Position numbers and translations under genes: made by a program. A stretch of 50,861 nt of DNA. It comes from Novosphingobium sp. (GTDB lineage: Bacteria > Pseudomonadota > Alphaproteobacteria > Sphingomonadales > Sphingomonadaceae). The stretch spans positions 1 to 50,861 of the forward strand of contig NZ_JANXWG010000087.1 of assembly GCF_025351285.1 (NCBI RefSeq), read 5' to 3'. The notes under the pieces were generated by a model, which saw nothing but the letters and a program-made list of their open reading frames with translations, searched no databases and had not been told where the DNA came from. Below are positions 47,902-50,861 of the stretch, piece after piece (positions within the stretch are counted from its first letter, which is position 1; each line of letters begins with the position of its first letter).

Positions 47902-47957
47902 ATGCTTTCCCTCCAACGCAGCACCCGGAACGGGAGAGCGATAGCGGGCACGGTAAT

Positions 47958-47982
47958 TGCAGAAAAATTCATTGTTTCTGCA
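47958..47982. promoter_or_regulatory. Candidate LysR operator between dabB and its divergent regulator
   Basis: TGCAGAAA (47958-47965) - 9 bases - TTTCTGCA (47975-47982) is a perfect 8-bp palindrome pair, and a second imperfect pair TTCT...AGAA lies at 47989-48003. This AT-rich stretch is between the divergent dabBA and lysR genes, where LysR-type regulators normally bind to control both. Confidence 0.6.
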
Positions 47983-48007
47983 TAGTCATTCTGTTTTATA
48001 GAACGAT

Positions 48008-48913
48008 ATGGCGAATCTGAACTTCAATCACTTGCGCTATTTCTGGGCTGTCGCGCACGAAGGCAGCCTGACTCGCGCGGCCGAAAGATTGAACCTGTCG
48101 CAATCGGCGGTGTCGGTGCAGATCCAGAAGCTTGAACAGCAGATCAGCCACGCGCTGTTCGATCGCGTTGGCAAGCGGTTGGTGCTGACCGAAGCGGGCC
48201 GCATCGCGCTCGATTACGCCGACACCGTGTTCGAGGCGGGCGACGAATTGATGAGCACGCTCGATGGGCGCCCGGGCGGCATTCGCCAGGCCTTGCGGGT
48301 GGGGGCGCTGACGACGTTGTCGCGCAACTTCCAGCTCGAATTCCTGCGCCCGCTGTTCGGACGGGCGGATGTCGAGCTGATCGTGCGATCGGGCACCATG
48401 CGCGATCTGCTTGCGCAATTGGAAGCCCATTCGCTCGACGTGGTGCTGTCGAACAGCGCTGCACAGCGCGACGCGCGCACACCGTTTCGCAATATGCTGC
48501 TGGATCAGCAACCGGTCAGCCTGGTCGGCCGCCCGCGCCCGGGCCGGCCCGCGTTCCGCTTCCCCGAGGACTTGCGGAGCGAACCGATCCTGCTGCCCAG
48601 CCTCGACAGCGATATCCGCGTCGGCTTCGACCGCCTGCTCGATCTGGCCGGCATCCGCCCGATCGTCGTGGCCGAAGTAGATGACATGGCCATGCTGCGG
48701 CTGCTCGCCCGCGAACGCGAGGGCGTGACGCTGGTACCGCCGATCGTGGTGCGCGACGAACTGCAATCGGGCGTGCTGGTCGAACATTGCCGTATTCCGC
48801 AACTGGGCGAGAGCTTCTATGCGATCATGCAGCCCCGGCGCTTTCCCAATGTACTTCTCGCCGAGCTGCTGGATCGCTATGCGGTCCTGAAACCCGAACA
48901 GGTCGCCAGTTGA
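48008..48913 (+). CDS. LysR-family transcriptional regulator, likely of dabBA
   Basis: The 301-residue regulator has the winged HTH (about 5-64): LNFNHLRYFWAVAHEGSLTRAAERL, LSQSAVSVQIQKLEQQI, HALFDRVGKRLVLTEAG. A co-inducer-binding domain follows, with FLRPLFGRADVELIVRSG and LVGRPRPGRPAFRFP. The 'NLNFNHLRYFWAVA' start resembles NhaR-type proteins rather than classical CbbR, though the role next to dabBA suggests control of inorganic-carbon uptake. Divergent from dabB across a short AT-rich region. Ends 45 bases before pyrC. Confidence 0.9.
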   Translation: MANLNFNHLRYFWAVAHEGSLTRAAERLNLSQSAVSVQIQKLEQQISHALFDRVGKRLVLTEAGRIALDYADTVFEAGDELMSTLDGRPGGIRQALRVGALTTLSRNFQLEFLRPLFGRADVELIVRSGTMRDLLAQLEAHSLDVVLSNSAAQRDARTPFRNMLLDQQPVSLVGRPRPGRPAFRFPEDLRSEPILLPSLDSDIRVGFDRLLDLAGIRPIVVAEVDDMAMLRLLAREREGVTLVPPIVVRDELQSGVLVEHCRIPQLGESFYAIMQPRRFPNVLLAELLDRYAVLKPEQVAS

Positions 48914-48958
48914 TTCCTGGCTGCTGATTGCCGCACGCGCCTTCGCTGGAGCCGATGA

Positions 48959-50038
48959 ATGACGATTGCCGACAGCCTGCCTCGTGCCGAAGTCGACAAC
49001 CGCCTGACGCTGCGCCGTCCCGACGATTGGCACGTGCACTTGCGCGATGGCGCCATGCTGGCCTCGGTCGTGAACTATACCGCCCGTCAATTCGCGCGCG
49101 CGATCGTGATGCCCAACCTCAAGCCGCCGATCACCACCGTGGCGGCGGCAATGGCATATCGTGACCGCATTCTGGCCGCCGTCGAACCCGGCTTGCCGTT
49201 CGAGCCGCTGATGACCTGCTACCTCACCGACACGATCGATGCGGGCGAAGTCGAACGCGGCTTCATCGAGGGCGTGTTCACCGCCGCAAAACTCTACCCT
49301 GCCAACGCCACGACCAATTCGGCGCATGGCGTCAGCGACGTCCGCAACATCCGTGCGGCGCTAGAAGCCATGCAGCGGATCGGCATGCCGCTGCTCGTCC
49401 ACGGCGAAGTCACCGACCGCAGCGTCGATGTGTTCGACCGCGAGGCGGTGTTCATCGAACAGGTCCTGGCCGGGCTGATCGCCGATTTTCCCGCGCTCAA
49501 GGTGGTGTTCGAACACATCACCACGGCCGATGCGGTGGCATTCGTCGAAGCCGGCGGGCCACATCTGGCCGCCACGATCACCCCGCACCACCTGGTGATC
49601 AACCGCAACGCAATGTTCGAAGGCGGCATCCGCCCGCACTTTTATTGCCTGCCGATCGTGAAGCGCGAGAGCCACCGACTGGCCCTGCGCCGCGCGGCCA
49701 CCTTGGGATCGGCAAAGTTTTTCCTCGGCACCGATTCCGCACCACATGCCGCCGCCGACAAGCAAGCCGCCTGCGGTTGCGCCGGAGTGTTCAACGCTCC
49801 GCTCGCGCTCGAAAGCTATGCGAAGGTGTTCGAAGAGGAAGCCGCGCTCGATCAACTCGAAGCCTTCGCCTCGGAAAACGGCCCGCGGTTTTATGGCCTG
49901 CCGCTCAACGAAACCCGCGTCGTGCTGGAGCGTCGCCCGCAACACGTGGCCGAATGCATCGATCTGGCCGGATCGAGCCTTGTCCCATTCCACGCCGGCG
50001 AGAAGCTTGCATGGACTTACGCCGGGTTGGTTGGCTGA
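48959..50038 (+). CDS. pyrC: Dihydroorotase
   Basis: Cyclises N-carbamoyl-aspartate to dihydroorotate in pyrimidine synthesis. The 359-residue protein is the homodimeric class II form. Zinc ligands H25 and H27 are in [10 protein letters not shown]111 (carboxylated) in [15 protein letters not shown]148 in LLVHGEVTD, the next His in [11 protein letters not shown], and the catalytic Asp in GTDSAPHA. The fixed-length substrate loop [13 protein letters not shown] is present. The ATG at 48959 is adopted. It lies beside the tRNA-Thr fragment that starts the integrated element. Confidence 0.96.
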   Translation: MTIADSLPRAEVDNRLTLRRPDDWHVHLRDGAMLASVVNYTARQFARAIVMPNLKPPITTVAAAMAYRDRILAAVEPGLPFEPLMTCYLTDTIDAGEVERGFIEGVFTAAKLYPANATTNSAHGVSDVRNIRAALEAMQRIGMPLLVHGEVTDRSVDVFDREAVFIEQVLAGLIADFPALKVVFEHITTADAVAFVEAGGPHLAATITPHHLVINRNAMFEGGIRPHFYCLPIVKRESHRLALRRAATLGSAKFFLGTDSAPHAAADKQAACGCAGVFNAPLALESYAKVFEEEAALDQLEAFASENGPRFYGLPLNETRVVLERRPQHVAECIDLAGSSLVPFHAGEKLAWTYAGLVG

Positions 50039-50043
50039 CCGAA

Positions 50044-50088
50044 TGGTGCCGGCTAGAGGATTCGAACCCCTGACCCCCTGATTACAAA
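50044..50088 (-). other. attL-type site: 3' fragment of tRNA-Thr(TGT)
   Basis: On the minus strand the 45 bases run from the anticodon loop TTTGTAA through TCAGG, the variable region, T arm AGGGG-TTCGAAT-CCTCT, acceptor AGCCGGC and ACCA. Bases 5' of the loop do not pair with TCAGG and show no D arm, so this is only the 3' half. Together with the integrase 156 bases away, this is the standard product of integration into the 3' end of a tRNA gene: the complete tRNA-Thr should lie at the other end of the element, outside the window. Confidence 0.85.
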
Positions 50089-50129
50089 TTAGCGGAATAT
50101 CGGCTGAACCGCTTTCGCTGCCCGGACAG

Positions 50130-50146
50130 AATGGCGTAATGCCATT
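50130..50146. promoter_or_regulatory. Small palindrome upstream of the integrase
   Basis: AATGGC (50130-50135) and GCCATT (50141-50146) form an inverted pair across five bases, between the att site and the integrase gene. It may be an integrase arm site or an operator; no further copy was seen in the remaining 100 bases. Confidence 0.3.
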
Positions 50147-50244
50147 GCTTTACGTGTCATTGTCATTCCGATTGGATCATCCTGTTTCCTCTGGTGTGCT
50201 TGCTATGTGATTGCTAGAGTGCCGGCGGCGATCAGGAGGCCAGC

Positions 50245-50861
50245 ATGGCAAACATTACGAAGCGGACAGTTGACGCAGCCAGCAAGGGCGCACGCGATCA
50301 ATTCGTTTGGGACGATGAACTGGCAGGCTTCGGCCTCAAAATCACGCCAGCGGGCAGCAAGGTCTATATCTTCCAGTATCGCCAGCCGCGCCCCGGCGCT
50401 GCCCGGACCGCTCCAACGCGGCGCTACACGATCGGGCGGCATGATCCATTGACGCCCGATCAGGCGCGCAAGCGGGCACGGGAGATGGCCGCACTGGTGG
50501 CGCAAGGCATTGACCCGCGCGCCAGCGCGATCGAGGCCGTCGCGGCCAAGGATGAGGCCAAGCGGATCGAGGCCGATCGCAAGCGGCTGGAAAGCGAGCT
50601 GGCCTTTTCGAAGATCGCGGCTGTCTGGCTCGATCACTACGAACACGAAAAGGCCAGGCGTCCGTCCAGCTTGGCAATGGCCCGCCTTGTGGTGAACCGC
50701 TACCTCGCCCCCAAGCTCGCCAGCAAGCCGCTCCCGCATATCACCCGCACCGATCTACAGCCGATCTTCGACGCGATCCCCAGCGCCAAGCGCGGCACGC
50801 GCCGGGCCGTCTTTGCCTACGCCTCGATCCTGTTCGGCTGGGCGCACAAGCGCGGCGACAT
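50245..50861 (+). CDS. Tyrosine-type site-specific integrase (N-terminal part, continues past the window)
   Basis: At least 205 residues of an integrase with the DUF4102-type Arm DNA-binding domain at the N-terminus (about 20-85): DDELAGFGLKITPAGSKVYIF, then TIGRHDPLTPDQARKRAREM and VAQGIDPRA, features shared with P4-like and genomic-island integrases. The core-binding SAM-like domain begins at about 115. The catalytic R-H-R-Y part is beyond 50861. AGGAGG lies 5 bases before the ATG. It sits next to the tRNA-Thr fragment and is read away from it. Confidence 0.93.
   Translation, partial: MANITKRTVDAASKGARDQFVWDDELAGFGLKITPAGSKVYIFQYRQPRPGAARTAPTRRYTIGRHDPLTPDQARKRAREMAALVAQGIDPRASAIEAVAAKDEAKRIEADRKRLESELAFSKIAAVWLDHYEHEKARRPSSLAMARLVVNRYLAPKLASKPLPHITRTDLQPIFDAIPSAKRGTRRAVFAYASILFGWAHKRGD

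Noticed and set aside
46330..47916. NADH dehydrogenase subunit NuoL or Mrp antiporter subunit
   Set aside because: A single NuoL-like gene directly upstream of dabA, with no other nuo or mrp genes, is the DabB arrangement.
50044..50130. A complete tRNA-Thr gene on the minus strand
   Set aside because: The bases 5' of the anticodon loop do not pair with the 3' anticodon stem and no D arm or 5' acceptor strand is found.

Overview
The window looks like a chromosomal segment of a high-GC alphaproteobacterium, most likely a sphingomonad (Sphingomonas/Novosphingobium type). This rests on the gene families seen: RibA with the long alphaproteobacterial N-terminal part, TIGR02281-type retropepsin, MmcB, a PAS_5-like protein, HscC with a J-like partner, and the repeat family CTGAGCTTGTCGAAG. 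All assignments are by eye from translated sequence; no database search was run.

Layout. The left edge (1-700) is an accessory scar: the end of an IS3-family element sits in the 3' end of an HNH-endonuclease-type gene that also carries an in-frame TGA. From 954 to 11952 the genes are mostly housekeeping: phhA, rpmG, lolA, xthA-ribA, a beta-helix protein, ispG, a retropepsin-like protease, an acetyltransferase, two unrelated L,D-transpeptidase-type proteins facing each other, and a DMT exporter. A 45-residue membrane protein and a triple 13-bp repeat precede acnA (12476-15148), which ends at a strong bidirectional terminator shared with a very repetitive PEP-CTERM protein.

From 16740 to 20588, on the minus strand, lies a tight operon yebC - DUF3147 - ruvC - ruvA - parD - parE - ruvB, with a toxin-antitoxin pair between ruvA and ruvB. 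Divergent from it is the most interesting locus (20756-22878). It holds two translationally coupled genes: a membrane-anchored TIR protein with a C-terminal YARHG domain, and a protein joining a SLOG-like Rossmann domain to a class III nucleotide cyclase. The cyclase keeps its catalytic residues but has unusual base-selecting residues. The layout suggests a TIR / nucleotide-sensor / cyclase signalling module.

From 22989 to 31702 comes a long minus-strand series: DsbA-like protein, M48 protease with TPRs, alpha/beta hydrolase, PAS-like protein, CoA-ester lyase, MFS exporter, DUF3597 protein, MmcB and an unknown. After tRNA-Arg(CCG) there is an amide-hydrolase cluster (exported amidase coupled to an exported acetamidase/formamidase, then a convergent amidase and an exported MBL-fold hydrolase). 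An HscC-type Hsp70 coupled to a J-like membrane protein without an HPD motif follows, then a SorAB-type sulfite dehydrogenase, an acidic protein of unknown function, and the DabA/DabB inorganic-carbon uptake pair with a divergent LysR regulator and a palindromic candidate operator. pyrC follows. The right edge is a second mobile boundary: a 3' fragment of tRNA-Thr(TGT) next to a tyrosine integrase that runs off the window, i.e. the left junction of an integrated element.
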